A stretch of DNA of 64,000 bases from assembly GCF_042453785.1 (NCBI RefSeq), contig NC_091672.1, positions 6,900,501 through 6,964,500 on the forward strand, given 5' to 3'. Origin of the DNA: Malus domestica (taxonomy: Eukaryota; Streptophyta; Magnoliopsida; Rosales; Rosaceae). Below, piece after piece: positions 36,101-47,071 of this stretch. The notes beneath the pieces are model-generated. The model worked only from the letters and a program-made list of their open reading frames with translations. It searched no databases and was not told where the DNA came from. A program made the translations under genes and the position numbers. Numbering within the stretch: position 1 is the first letter of the stretch; every line of letters begins with the position of its first letter.

Positions 36101-37438
36101 GCAACCACAATGCAGCACTGCCATTCCAAAGGAATTAAACATACACATCCTGGAAGATAAAACTAGGAGGTCCACTCACTACAAGCCCAGATTAGGAGCT
36201 TGAGCATTTTACTTTAGTGCAGTTCAGTCCAACGACGTGGTAGACAAGGAAATGACTTGTTATAAACCCACCCTAAAAGTTTATAATCAACCTCGTGATT
36301 ACCACTTTGCAACACTGTTGAGTACATAAAGCTAATTAAACCAGGGTAGGCACAATGTAGCACTGCCATTCCAAAGGGATCTAAACATACACATCCAAAG
36401 GGATCTAAACATTCCAAAGGGACAAACTAGGAGGCCCACTCACTACTAGCCAAGATTTGGTAATTGAGCATTTTACGTTCAGTGCATTCAATCCAACGAC
36501 ATGGTTGACAATGCAACTAGTTGTTACAACCCCCACCCCAAGCACGCAATTGATCAAAACTCTAACCAGAACACAATGACTAGTAAGATTAGCCAAATAC
36601 TAACCAAAATAATTTCCAATAATCAATAGATCAATAAAACTAGATTCCATTTTAATCCACATTGTATTCCAATACCAATAACTCTTTTGCCCCAATGAAC
36701 GAACACACACAAAGTTAAAAAAATTACCTGAATAAACCATTTTCAACATGGCAGCAATCCCATGTCAAGAAAACCAACGTCTTGAATGAAATTACCAACC
36801 TTTTCGACTTACTTAACCGAAATTTACCCGAAATATGAAAACTAACCCCAAAAGAAAGCAATTAATCGCAGCACACCAATTCCTAATCCCACGCATTGCA
36901 CAATGCATCACCGATTAACTAAAGAAAGGAAAAAAGAGATCAATTCAGAACAGCTTGTCACCTGCAACGGCGACAAAGCGGACAAATACCCATCGAAAGC
37001 GGACGTCGAAGGCCAGACATCGGCGACGGCAGCCGAGTCCTTGTGCGTCCGCGGCAGCAACTTCTTGTACGACTGAATGTAGAGGAACAGAACCAGATCA
37101 TGCACATCGGCTCCGGCCTCATCAATCCCGTCCGGCTTGGCTTTAACGAGCAGGTCGGACTCCGAGTGCAGAACCGAGGCTAGGGTATCGAGGACGAGCT
37201 TTGCCTGATCAATGGAGATCTGGAGCGCCTCGGAGATCGCGGCCGAGTCGACCCGGTGACTCGGCGACTTCTCGATCAGCTTCTGCTTGAGCGGAATTAG
37301 GGTTTGGGTCGGGTCGGTGAAGATGAGCTTGGGGATGGGCAGCAGCCCGTGCTCGAACGGCTCGCGGCGCGGGTGAATCAGGAGGGCCGGATCCTTGGCC
37401 GAAGACGACGTCGTTGCGGGCTCAATTGGGTCGCTCAT
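30109..37438 (-). CDS. TBCCD1: TBCC domain-containing protein 1 (TBCCD1)
   Basis: Nine exons, all with GT/AG borders and consistent phase: 37438-36962, 35417-35277, 34697-34317, 33606-33502, 32247-32107, 31356-31153, 30858-30766, 30606-30495 (acceptor could be 3 nt later), 30152-30109; about 565 residues, the family length. The N-terminal part carries LIHPRREPFEHGLLP and a helical region ending YLSALSPLQ. Exon 3 has MEKFEHLGF and a Ser-rich linker. Exons 4-6 form the C-CAP/cofactor C-like beta-helix (CHDSVIYILAPLRYATVYG, IEHCERVHVITAANRICIANC). The protein ends GNIRQLYCLQGE. It resembles Arabidopsis At2g42230. Human TBCCD1 acts in centrosome/Golgi positioning; the plant role is not established here. 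Intron 1 contains a SINE and a tandem array. Confidence 0.93.
35456..35578 (-). mobile_element. 5'-truncated tRNA-derived SINE in TBCCD1 intron 1
   Basis: Reverse complement of the 3' 123 bp of the SINE at 63608, including the B-box region (GGTTCGAGACTT). It is flanked by identical 19 bp duplications starting CAAGGTTGAT at 35437-35455 and 35579-35597, so it inserted already truncated at its 5' end. It shares the 3' phrase GTGCACTGGGTACGACCTTT with the full copy. Confidence 0.9.
35797..36540. repeat. Three-unit tandem array of about 240 bp in TBCCD1 intron 1
   Basis: Units start at the phrase GTTTATAATCAA at 35797, 36035 and 36279 (238, 244 and about 262 bp). Shared landmarks in each include GCACTGCCATTCCAAAGG, AAGATAAAACTA or its remnant, and TCCAACGACATGG-like text. 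The third unit has an extra internal duplication of ATCCAAAGGGATCTAAACA near 36388-36412. Units differ by point changes. No ORF. Confidence 0.88.
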
Positions 37439-37860
37439 GGCTTCTTTTCTCACGAGGCAGCAAAACGCAGAGTTTTTGTGTAGACACAGATTTGTGAGTT
37501 GCAGATCTTCCAGAAATGAATAGAGAGAGAGGTTGAGGAGAGAGTGAGGGAATGATCCGGTGCGGTATGGTGCATGGCGTGGACGTGTTTGATTGGCGGT
37601 TTTGGTTGTAAGGACCCGTAATACGTTGAATTTGGGCTAATTTCAAGAGGTTAATGGAGAACAAGTGCATTAGAGGGCGTGGGTCCGTGAACCGGACATT
37701 TGTACGAGTAATTGATTCAATTATCAAGTATGAACTTCTTTTAAGCTTTTGACCATAAAGTTGCAAGAATTTTAAAGTGGTGTTAAAGAAGTCATGTTTT
37801 GAAGACCATATGTCAATTGTCTGTCCCATCTACTGGGGAGAGTTTTTCAAAGTGTTCAAA
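37439..37860. other. TBCCD1 5' flank and promoter region
   Basis: Contains the leader immediately right of 37438, with a CT/GA-rich tract at 37508-37545 and then AT-rich DNA. Long minus-strand frames here are not supported as genes. Confidence 0.45.
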
Positions 37861-37962
37861 ACACAGGACGGTACATCACATGTCATTATATAAGAAGGAG
37901 TACACTTGAAAAAAGAAAGTTTTATTCACTTGTATAATGACATGAAGCATACCGCCTCATGT
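37860..37962. repeat. Short palindromic element (35 bp arms)
   Basis: 37864-37894 (GGACGGTACATC...CATGTCATTATATAAG) pairs with 37930-37959 (CTTGTATAATGACATGAAGC...CCGCCT) around a spacer of about 35 bp. Possibly a tiny MITE; no target duplication confirmed. Confidence 0.6.
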
Positions 37963-38039
37963 TCCACATTGAAAAATGTATCCTCTATTGGACGATTAGC
38001 CAGTCACGTGCAACTACCGTGAAGCGTGGGAGACTCGTT

Positions 38040-40150
38040 GGTTTGAGGGATTTGTATCCCTCAAAAGCGGAAACACACGACACAAGCTAGTCAAATCCAA
38101 TCGTTGTCTCATCTAATCCATCGCATGGGGTTATTCTAGATCACGATAGTGTTCTGGAAGAGAAATAGTCACCTCCTGAGAATTAAGAGATTTTGATCTA
38201 TTATGCTAGCTTGGATATGGTTTGAAATCACAATGAGATTATCGTCAATGATGCATTTGTAGTAGCTACTGAGATTCTAATTAGCGATGACATCGAACCT
38301 CGTTTTGTTGATAAATGTCGACGTAAAATTGATTGGTCAAAATAGAAGGAAGCAATCCAGGTTGAACTTGATTCCTTAACAAAACGTAAAGTATTTGGAC
38401 ATGTAGCTCCAACACCATCCGTTGTGAAACCCATTGGCTGTAAGTGGGTATTCGTAAGGAAGCGTAATTGGAATTATAAAATGGTGTGTAACAAAGCACG
38501 CCTTGTGGCACATCTCTCAATACCCTAGACTTGACTATAAGGAGGCTTATTTCCTGTAATGTCATAATGCTATGCTACCTTTTCAATCTGTTAACTTTCG
38601 AAATTTTAAATATGCAACTCATGGACGTGGTCATAACGTATCTTTATGGGAACCTAGATACATATATTTATATGAAAGTTCATAAAGGACTTCCGAGTGA
38701 CTACTTAAATAGATCCCAGCCATGGAACACTCTCTCTATAAGATTGAGAAGTCTGCATTACAGATTGACGCAATCTAGATCTCAATCTAGAGGGATGTGG
38801 TATAACTGTCTTAGCGAGTATTTGATCAATCGGTGATATGGGAATAACAAGTTATGACCTTCCATGTTTATTAAGAAGTCATATTCCGAATTTGAGATTG
38901 TTGCAGTCTATGTCGATGATATGAATCTCAATGGGACTCCGAAAAGGTTGGGAAAATTGTCTTACACATGAAGCCAGATTTGAGATAGAAGATCTTGGAA
39001 AAACTCGATATTGTCTTGGCATGGAGATCGAGCATTATTCAAATGGTACTCTGGTCCATCAATCGAACTACACCTAGAAGGTGTTATACACTTTGTTGAT
39101 GCACAAAACCTGAGGTCTTGGAACAATGTAAATCCTACCGTGAATCTGCAAGAAAGTAAATAACACAAGATATATCGTGGTTCACCCCAATATTTGGGCT
39201 ACGTCCACACTGATATTGCATTTCTCTGAGAGGATTGTGAGGGAGAGAGAGTCCGACCGTGAATCTGCAAGAAATGTAAAGAATACAAGATGTATCGTGG
39301 TTCATCCTAATGTTTGGGCTACGTCCACACTAATATTGTATTTCTTTATGAGGGAGAGAAAGCCTCTGAATAGGAGAGTGAGGCTTTTGAGGGTGGGAGT
39401 CAGGCCTAAGAATTCGCCTCCCTTAATGAGGAGAGTGAGGGATTCTTCTATAGAATAAGGGCTTCTCACTTATTACATATTTGCCCCTCAATTTATTACA
39501 TAATGGCATTTGAGTCCCCTGAGTATTTATACGAGATCTAAATACGAAAGCCCTAAGTATGATACAAACACACTTTATTGAAGATAAAGCAAAACCTTCG
39601 AGTATTCTCATGGTCGTTCAAATACTAGATGTACAACGAAATCAATTATGTCCTTAAAATGACGATGAAGAGGTCTTGAAACCTGAAGTTCCATACCTAA
39701 GTGCTATATGTGCTTTATTATACTTGGCTCAATGTACTATACCAGACATCTCATTCGCTATGAATCTTTTGTCAAGATATAGCAATACTCCAACAAGCAG
39801 ACATTGGACATGTATTTAAAGACATCATGTATTACCTTAAAAGTACAATGGATATGGGCTTATTCTATCCCTATGCATCTCTAAGTGGATCCAACCTTCT
39901 GATCCTCGAAATGTTGTTTGTCTTATTGGTTGTACTTACGCTGATTATTTATCTAACTAGCATATGACGCATTCTCAAGTGGGTTATGTCTTTACCATTG
40001 GAGACACTGCAATATCTTGGAAATCCACCAAACATAATTTGTTTGTGATGTTTTCAAATCAAGTTGAGATTCTAACCCTAAACGAAACAACAACATGAGA
40101 TATTTTGTAGACTACTCATGGAATTTGAATTGAGAGGATTTGTAATATGT
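38040..40150 (+). pseudogene. Ty1/copia pol relic (RT to RNase H)
   Basis: A decayed plus-strand pol. Segments seen include KEAIQVELDSLTKRKVFG and CKWVFVRKRN (RT start, 38345-38475), LMDVVITYLYGNLD (38605-38655), VAVYVDDMNLNGTP (38895-38940, YVDD box kept), a GLEIEH-like block (39010-39060), and EVPYLSAICALLYLAQCT (39685-39740). Many stops and frameshifts. It is interrupted by the solo LTR at 39094-39570 and ends at the Tat element (40154). Confidence 0.82.
39094..39570. mobile_element. Solo LTR (477 bp) nested in the copia relic
   Basis: Starts TGTTGATGCACAAAA, ends GATACAAACA, with identical CACTT duplications at 39089-39093 and 39571-39575. The copia frame resumes immediately after. It contains a tandem duplication of about 88 bp (39138-39225 and 39257-39345, starting CCGTGAATCTGCAAG). 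No internal retroelement genes, so it is the product of LTR-LTR recombination. Confidence 0.85.
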
Positions 40151-40153
40151 TGT

Positions 40154-41272
40154 TGTTGACCCTAAAAACTACCAAGCCTACGTGGCGCGAAGGCCGAGTA
40201 ATCTATAAGTTAACTACGTCCTTCGGTGAATGCGGGGCGTGCCAACTCGTCGGCCGAGCTCGACCGAGGAGTAAAATTTGTTGATGTTGCATTGGGTGTG
40301 CGGCTGACTTCTGCGTCTTGCGATTGCGGCCGAGAAAGGAACACGTCTCGGCCTCTTGGGCTCTCGAACCTGAAGACAAGGTTACTATTCTTACGAAGTT
40401 CATGAGTCGTCGTCGTCGGATTCGGTCACAGTGATGTTATTCGTCAGAGTAAACTCGAGCCGAATCGACACCAGAGTGTAAGGGCACAAATACTCAAAGC
40501 AAATATAAGTTTTAATGGTGAACGTGGTTCGGCCGTCCGAACGCCGAACTCTAAATCCTATTTGGGAATATCCAATCATAAAATAACTCGGCGAGCAAAG
40601 CACCGAGCTCGATATACCGTAACACCTCACTTCGTTGAGAAGGCTAATGAGATGACCTCAATCAATAAGGATCCGGAAATCCTCCTCGACCGAGACTTGG
40701 ATAGGTAATCAACCGTTCTCGCCGCAGTGCTGTTGATGCCAACGGAAGATACTGCGAAATCGACTGATTCTACGGTGACAGAGCTATCTATGCCGACTTA
40801 AGATATAACCGGTTGCTTCCACAGTGCTGTTGATGCCAACGGAAGATGTGTCAGCGAAAAAGAAAGAAAAAAATCTCAAGTTGTTGAGAGTTTGCGCAGG
40901 GCAGTTTTGTATTGATTTGCAGGGGGCTTGAATGATGCACAGCCTATTCTATTTATAGCAACGGCTCCCCCCAAGGTCGAGTTAAAACCCTACTCGGACT
41001 AGGTCTTCTTCTCCTGATCAGCACCAACTCGACCAGTCCTATTTTCACTAGGATTGTGAACCTAGTCCTTAACCGAGTCGGATTCGCTTCCGGGTCATTA
41101 ATCCTACTGAGACTCCCTATTGCACTAGGACTCGACTTGTCTTGTGTTGTGACCTAGCCGACCTAGGTTTAGAGGCCCATGTGCTGAACGATCCATGGCA
41201 TTCTTATCGCAAGGCCTTCCGGGCCGAGAATGATTCTATACTCGGCCCAAACTATTATTTTGGGCCCAAACA
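40154..41272 (-). repeat. 3' LTR of the Tat element
   Basis: Begins TGTTGACCCTAAAAACTACC and ends TTTTGGGCCCAAACA (plus strand). The partner at 53192-54326 is 16 bp longer, mainly from a duplicated CCCAAACTATTATTTTGGG unit near its end. Confidence 0.92.
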
Positions 41273-41286
41273 TTGCCCCCTCGCTT
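41273..41286 (-). other. Polypurine tract of the Tat element
   Basis: Minus strand AAGCGAGGGGGCAA immediately before the 3' LTR start (TGTTTGGG). This is the expected position and composition for plus-strand priming. Confidence 0.7.
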
Positions 41287-41902
41287 CTGAGGTCCTCGAC
41301 CTGAATTCGTTGGCCGAGTTTCGGCCTTGAAGAAGCGAATGTAACCCTCAGAACCCTAGTGCTCTATTTCCAAGGCGCATTTATTGAGCACGATTGCACG
41401 ATCTTGATCCTACTAACCAACTCGCCACGTGGCGTATTCTAACACGACCAATCCCTAATAATGACGTCTAAGACGTGCGACTACCTGAACCGTCGTGCCA
41501 TCATGACCTTATGGTTGAACTTAGCCACTCTACCTCAATCCGTGAGCCGCTTGTCATCGTGCAGACGTCGAAATGTCTTTCGCCATTAATCTCGCCATGA
41601 CACATAATCGTGCGCCCCCAAAACCTGAGACTCTCGGTCTTCTCAACTGCATTTCCTAAATGTTCATCATGATCAGTGATTCCTTCGGTCGATTTTGCCC
41701 TTTGTTTTGAATTTCGAACGATTGCCCTTCCTTCCAAAATCCTATAAATACTGAGAATCCCTTATTCATACTTTACGCTTTCAAAATCTCTCTGAAATTT
41801 CTTGCCCTTGTTCTCCAGCGCAGTTCTTTTTCCAGGTCTTCGTCTCCAAATCCCCCAACCCAGAAAAACCCTTTTTTCACCGTACCTTTTAAACCTCCTA
41901 CA

Positions 41903-44900
41903 ATGGCCTCCTTCATCTCTAAGCTTTCCAGGGAATGTGATCAGTGTCAGAAGATTCTTGATCGAAGCTCAATCAAAACCATACGATTTGAAAGTGACAT
42001 GAGCACTTCTCACCAAATCTTGGGTCCTCTTTTCAAAGCGGCAGTACCGTCAGCCATTACTGGACTTCTCCAGGAGCATTGCCTATCACCCTTGCTCCAA
42101 GGGTTTGAATGGTCAAGATGTGATGCGGCGAAACCTCAAGGCTCTTGGCCTTCGACCACTACAACCTGGGCAGCTTGGGTTGTTCGAATGGAAAAGCTCT
42201 TCGGCGAGCAATGGAAGGCCCTCGGTATCTACGACATCATCCTCCTTTCATCTATGGACGTCATTCTCGACAAGGAGCTTCTCCTAGCAACCCTATGTTT
42301 CTGGTGTTCGGCCACCAACACCATGGTTCTCCCTCTTGGTCCCATCGGCCCCACCATTCTTGATGTCACTGCCATTTTGGGAACTTCAGCAACTGGAATT
42401 CCCATTGATGCTGCCCTCGCCGGGTACCCGTCAAATCTTGACCTGAAGATGCTTTTCGACCGACGGGCTTCTGAAACGTTGAGCCGTGAGGGTCATATCC
42501 CCTCAAAAGAAGACGTTCAGAAACTTCACAAGAACTTCTTCAACTACAACACCCTCTATCTCCATTTTGCCGGCCGAGGAGAAGAGGCCCTACGAGAAGG
42601 GAAACATGAAGCTTTCCTTTTCTATTGGTACAACAAGTACATTTGTTGTACCAAATCGAACAAATGCTTGGTCGAGAACATGCCGGTGGCCGAGGCCCTG
42701 GCTAGTGGTCACGTCCTGGCACTTAGTCCTAACATCCTGGCCCATCTCTTCCGTTGCCTGGCTGAGACGACCCTTCACAAGATCGACCCATACCAAAACG
42801 GTCCCCTCTGGGTCTTTCAACTCTGGGTGCAAGTTTATTTTGCCTCCCTTCGGCCGGCGATCGTCGATTTCTCGCCAACGGAACGCTTGGGCCTCAGCTG
42901 GCCTCCCGACCAACACCCCATCACCAAGCCGAAGAGGTATTCAGATACTTTTTTACCCTTGATGACCTTTCCAACGGGGAGTTCTTGATATGCCGTCGTC
43001 GAGAATATCCCTCCTCAATCAAGCTACCCACATCAATGTGGGGCGCGGACGAAGATGCCGACCTTCGTCAGTCTTGGGGGTCGTTCGTGCTTACTCGCGA
43101 TCTTCCTCTCGGCTGTGATGGGAAACGAGCGAGCTGGGAAGTATACCATCCTAAGTTCCTTGCTCGACAGCATGGCTACCTCCAAGGCTGCCCGGTCCCC
43201 CTTCTCTCATCTCGAACCGTCCTAAGCCGTGGGCGCGAACCGGGCTCCTCAGAGAAGGAATGCACTATTGCCAAGAGGGAGTTCCAAGAGCAATGCCAAA
43301 GTTTTCGTCTTCGACCGGCCACCCCTGAAACCCTTTGCACTGACACCTTCGGTGACTGGTGGGAACAGTATACCCAGGAGTTCTTTGGTGCTCCGGTCGA
43401 AGGCGTGTTGAACAAACTCTTCGGTGACCGGCCTAAGAAGGCCTCAGCCCCCCAAGCTCAAGGTAACTTTTTTTTTTTTCAATTTTGCACATTGATTTGC
43501 CTTGCTGATTTGCTTTTACTTTTTCAGGTAGTCGGCCGTTGAAAAAGGTGGAGGTAGTCGCTGCAGCTGCGGCCGAGAAAAAATCGGTCGTTGCTAAGAG
43601 GGCCAAGACTGCTGTGCTGCGCAAACGGCCTCGTCAAGAGGCCGAGCTGGTCATCGAGCCTCCGTCGCCTGCCAAGCGGGTCAAAAAGCTGGCAAAGAAA
43701 GGAGCACGGGAGATCCACGTCATCTCCAGTCAAACTACGGAGGCGACGACTCCCGGTGTTTCTTCTTCTCCCACCGTCGGCCAAACCTTGGTCGAGAAAC
43801 AGCCAACTCCGGCCGCAGAAACAGTCCAAGCACGGCCTGTTTCTGAGGTCGGGACACCAGTTGTAGCTCCATCGGTCGAGGCTGCGCCTGTCCTAGAAAT
43901 GGCAGTCTCTGCGACCAAGGGGGCTTCTCCCACACATCCAAAACCTTCGATCCTCGTTCTGGAAGAGAGCGAGGGGAGCGATGAAGTTCCATTGGCGAGT
44001 CGCCCTCATCCTCGTCGTCGACCTCCTCATACGTCCAAGGCGGCCATTCCAGTCGATCCTTCCACGACCGGCTGTGGCAAACGATCAGTCGGGTAACCAG
44101 CAGCGGTGGCGGAATCGCCTGCTCCTCCACAGGACCAGGATCTCAATCCTGCATTTGAAACGGCTGTCTCGGTCGGCCCTTCCACGGTAGACCGTGGCAA
44201 ACGACCTGCTGAAGAGCCAGAGGCGACGGCAGAAACGCCCGTTCATCCTCAGGACCAAGACCTCAATATTCCTTCCCAAGAAGCCGCTTCGGCCTTCGTA
44301 AGTGCCCTCTACCGCCTTTCCTTGATTACTTTTCTGCCTTAGAATTCTAAACGAGGAAAGTACTAAATGTCAGGTGCCTATACACTATTTTCATCAAAAA
44401 TCCTATGCGCCGAAGGGCGTTATCTATATTTCTTGGCCACCTCAGTGGCCATCGAACGTAGATAACCTCCATCTGCCGCGTGAACTGAGAAGCAGTCTAA
44501 GACACTGGGCTCGGCCATTGAGTTCTTTAGGTTCGAGCAACGATCCTAGAGACATGGCCGAGGTCTCCTCTCGACAGGTTAAAAGAAACAAAACCTTCTT
44601 GCTATCTTTTTTTAGACTTCTTTTGAGCTTAACCTGATTTGTGTGTGCAGGCTTCGTGGGAGGTCGAATTTAAAGCTCTTTTGTCCAGCACCACCGGAGG
44701 GTCTGGTCCTTCGGCCGCCACAACTGACGCTGCCGATTCAACTGCTCTGACTCGGCTGCAAGAGGTCTTGTCGCTTTCGGCGTCGCAAGTCCTTGAGCGC
44801 AAAGGTCTTGATGTGCTGGGTGCGTGTCTCAACGACCTTGGAGCCGACGGTCAGCTGAGCGGCGATGCTGTCGTTCGGGCGTCGATCGTCTTGGAGTGGG

Positions 44901-45265
44901 TTCGAGAAACTTTCAGTATTTTTTAGAGTGCTCAAAGGGCCGAACAAGACCTGCAGGCTGCCATGGCCGTTCAAGATACTTTCCGTTCGAAGATTGACGC
45001 CCTAAAGGCTAAAGGAGAAGCCTTGGCCGACCTCGACCGTCAAATGGCCGAATTGGCGAAACGCCGGTCGGCCATTGCTTCCGAGCTTGCCAAGGACTTC
45101 GAGTCGGGCGACAAGGTTTGTTTGACCGAGTATGCTGCGAACACAAAACGGGTCGAGCGGTTGAAGCTAGACAAGAAGAATCGGCAGGCCGAGGTCATCA
45201 TGGGTGAAGTGCGGTGGTTGGAGCTGAAGGCTCTGCTCGGCACTCTTCTACCTTCTTCACCTTAA
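41903..45265 (+). pseudogene. Plant mobile domain (PMD) gene carried antisense in the Tat element
   Basis: Four exon-like blocks: 41903-43462, 43528-44297, 44374-44577, 44651-45265, with GT/AG borders. The first holds a PMD (Aminotransferase-like, plant mobile domain): GPIGPTILDVTAILGT, FLFYWYNKYICC, LALSPNILAHLFRCLAE. The second is Lys/Arg-rich (KRPRQEAE, KRVKKLAKKGAR), a possible nuclear signal, with a duplicated PPQDQDLN module. The last has coiled-coil stretches ending LLPSSP. A frame change occurs in a T-run near 42950-42956, another near 44090, and there is a TAG at 44924-44926, so it is probably inactive. Extra PMD ORFs are known in Tat-type elements; function unknown. It lies opposite to gag-pol. 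Confidence 0.8.
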
Positions 45266-45328
45266 ATGTATTTGAATGTAAACCGATCTCATTTTGTACA
45301 TGCTTATCAATCTGAATGAACTGGTTTT

Positions 45329-47056
45329 TTATTCCCGCATTTCCCATGTGACCAGATAATATTTCTTTAAAAACTTCACATTGATTGGTAATCTGTGAAC
45401 TACACCGGTCCGGTCTTTAAGATGATACGCCCTTTTTTCGTATACTTTATGCACAACAAACGGCCCCTCCCAATTTGGCGACCACTTGCCGAACCTAGGG
45501 TCTTTTAGTCCTACGGGTAACACCGTTTGCCAAACCAATTCACCCTCGCCGAATGTTTTCTGACGCACCTTTTGATTATAGGCTCGCTCGGCAATCCGTT
45601 TTTGTGCCACCAGTAAGTTATAAGCGTCAAGTCGCGCTTCTTCCAAATCTTCCAATTCCTGTCTCATGGAATGATTATATTCGGCGCTAAACAAACTACT
45701 TTGTTCAATTAGTCGTAACGAATTTATGCTTAACTCGACTGGTAACATTGCATCGTGTCCGTAGGTTAATGCATACGGGGTTGTCGCAGTCGCCGATCGG
45801 GGCGATGTTCGGTATGCCCATAATGCCTCGTTCAACTTCAAATGCCACATGCCGGGTCTTTCTTTTATTATTTTTTCGAGGATGCCGATCAACACTTTAT
45901 TACTTGCCTCAGCCTGCCCATTCGCTTGTGGATAATACGGTGTAGACTGTTCGAGCTGAATTTTTAAATTTGCCGTATACTCTTTAAACCTTTCGGCTAT
46001 GAAGATTGTTCCATTGTCAGTTATGATCATTTCTGGTACGCCAAATCTGGTCACAATGTGTTCCTCCACGAAGTCGCAAACTTCTTTAGACGTTAGCTCG
46101 GCATATGATTTTGCTTCGACCCACTTAGTAAAGTAATCGGTTGCGACTATTATCCATGCGTGCTTGGCAGCTCCGGAGGATGGCGTGATTTTGCCGATTA
46201 CGTCCATGACCCATCCTCTAAACGGCCATGGTTTAATGACCGAATGCAACGATTCGGCCGGGACCCTTTGTATAGGCCCGTGGATTTGGCACTGTACGCA
46301 TCCTCGTGCAAACTCGATACAATCCTTTAGTATTCTCGGCCAAAAATAATCGTGTCGTCGAAGTAGCCATCGTATTTTTCGTCCGGATTGATGAGCTCCG
46401 CAAACCCTTTCATGGACTTCTATGATCGCCCGAGCACCCTCTTGGGGGTCGAGGCATATCAGTAGCAATCCATCCTCCCTTTTTCGGTATAACTCGTTTT
46501 GGTACGTGACATAGTTCGTGGCGTGAACTCGTGTCTTGCGACTATGTTTTCCATTGGGATTGTCAAGGTACTGCATAATGGGTTTTCTCCAATCATCTGG
46601 TGTTGCCTCGACGGTACAAACCTCTATAGTGTCTTGTCGGTCTAGCAACGAAGGTAAAGATATGACACGGGTGCGTATTACATCGTCGCGCCGGAGGATT
46701 TGCTGGTTAACCAAGGCAGGGTATAGTTGTCGTAACACCGGTATTTCTCGGCCTAGCTTGCCCCCCAGGAGTTGTGCACCAGAGGCAATTTGAGCCAACT
46801 CGTCCGCGTCGGTATTATGGATCCGGGAAATATGTTTGAACGTAATACCGTCGAAGGACTCGGCCAAATAGCTGGCAACCATTTGGTAGGGTGCCAGGGT
46901 ACAACTCATGCAGCGGAAAGACCCATTAAGTTGGTTAATCACAAGCTTAGAGTCGCTGAGGACGAGGGCACGGGTGGCCCGTAAGTCATGAAGGAGGCCA
47001 AGGCCGATGATAATGGCTTCATATTCGGCCTGATTATTGGTGCAGTCAAAATCCAA
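45329..47056 (-). pseudogene. Tat second RNase H end and integrase
   Basis: An open frame of 575 codons. It starts within the archaeal-type RNase H (NNQAEYEAIIIGL, ALVLSDSKLVINQ, NTDADELAQIA). Integrase follows: zinc-binding HERVCGAH...CVQC, then the catalytic core with ATDYFTKWVEA, IITDNGTIF and YYPQANGQAEASNK (D, D, E all present), and a C-terminal domain ending near LVTWEMRE. One TAG at 47072-47074 separates it in frame from the RT part. Confidence 0.9.
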
Positions 47057-47071
47057 CTTAAGCGAAAAATA

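Noticed and set aside
35797..36540. CRISPR-like repeat array
   Set aside because: Units are about 240 bp, diverged, and directly abutting without spacers, inside a plant gene intron. This is a tandem duplication.
36908..36961. TBCCD1 exon 1 continuing to 36908
   Set aside because: The tail after LSALSPLQ has no family resemblance, and a GT donor at 36961-36960 joins in phase to 35417.
37422..37829. 135-codon minus-strand ORF upstream of TBCCD1
   Set aside because: It overlaps the TBCCD1 leader and has no family resemblance; likely chance in promoter DNA.
41903..45265. PMD gene as a normal host gene
   Set aside because: It lies wholly between the LTRs and behind integrase of one element with target duplications, so it is cargo or part of the retrotransposon.
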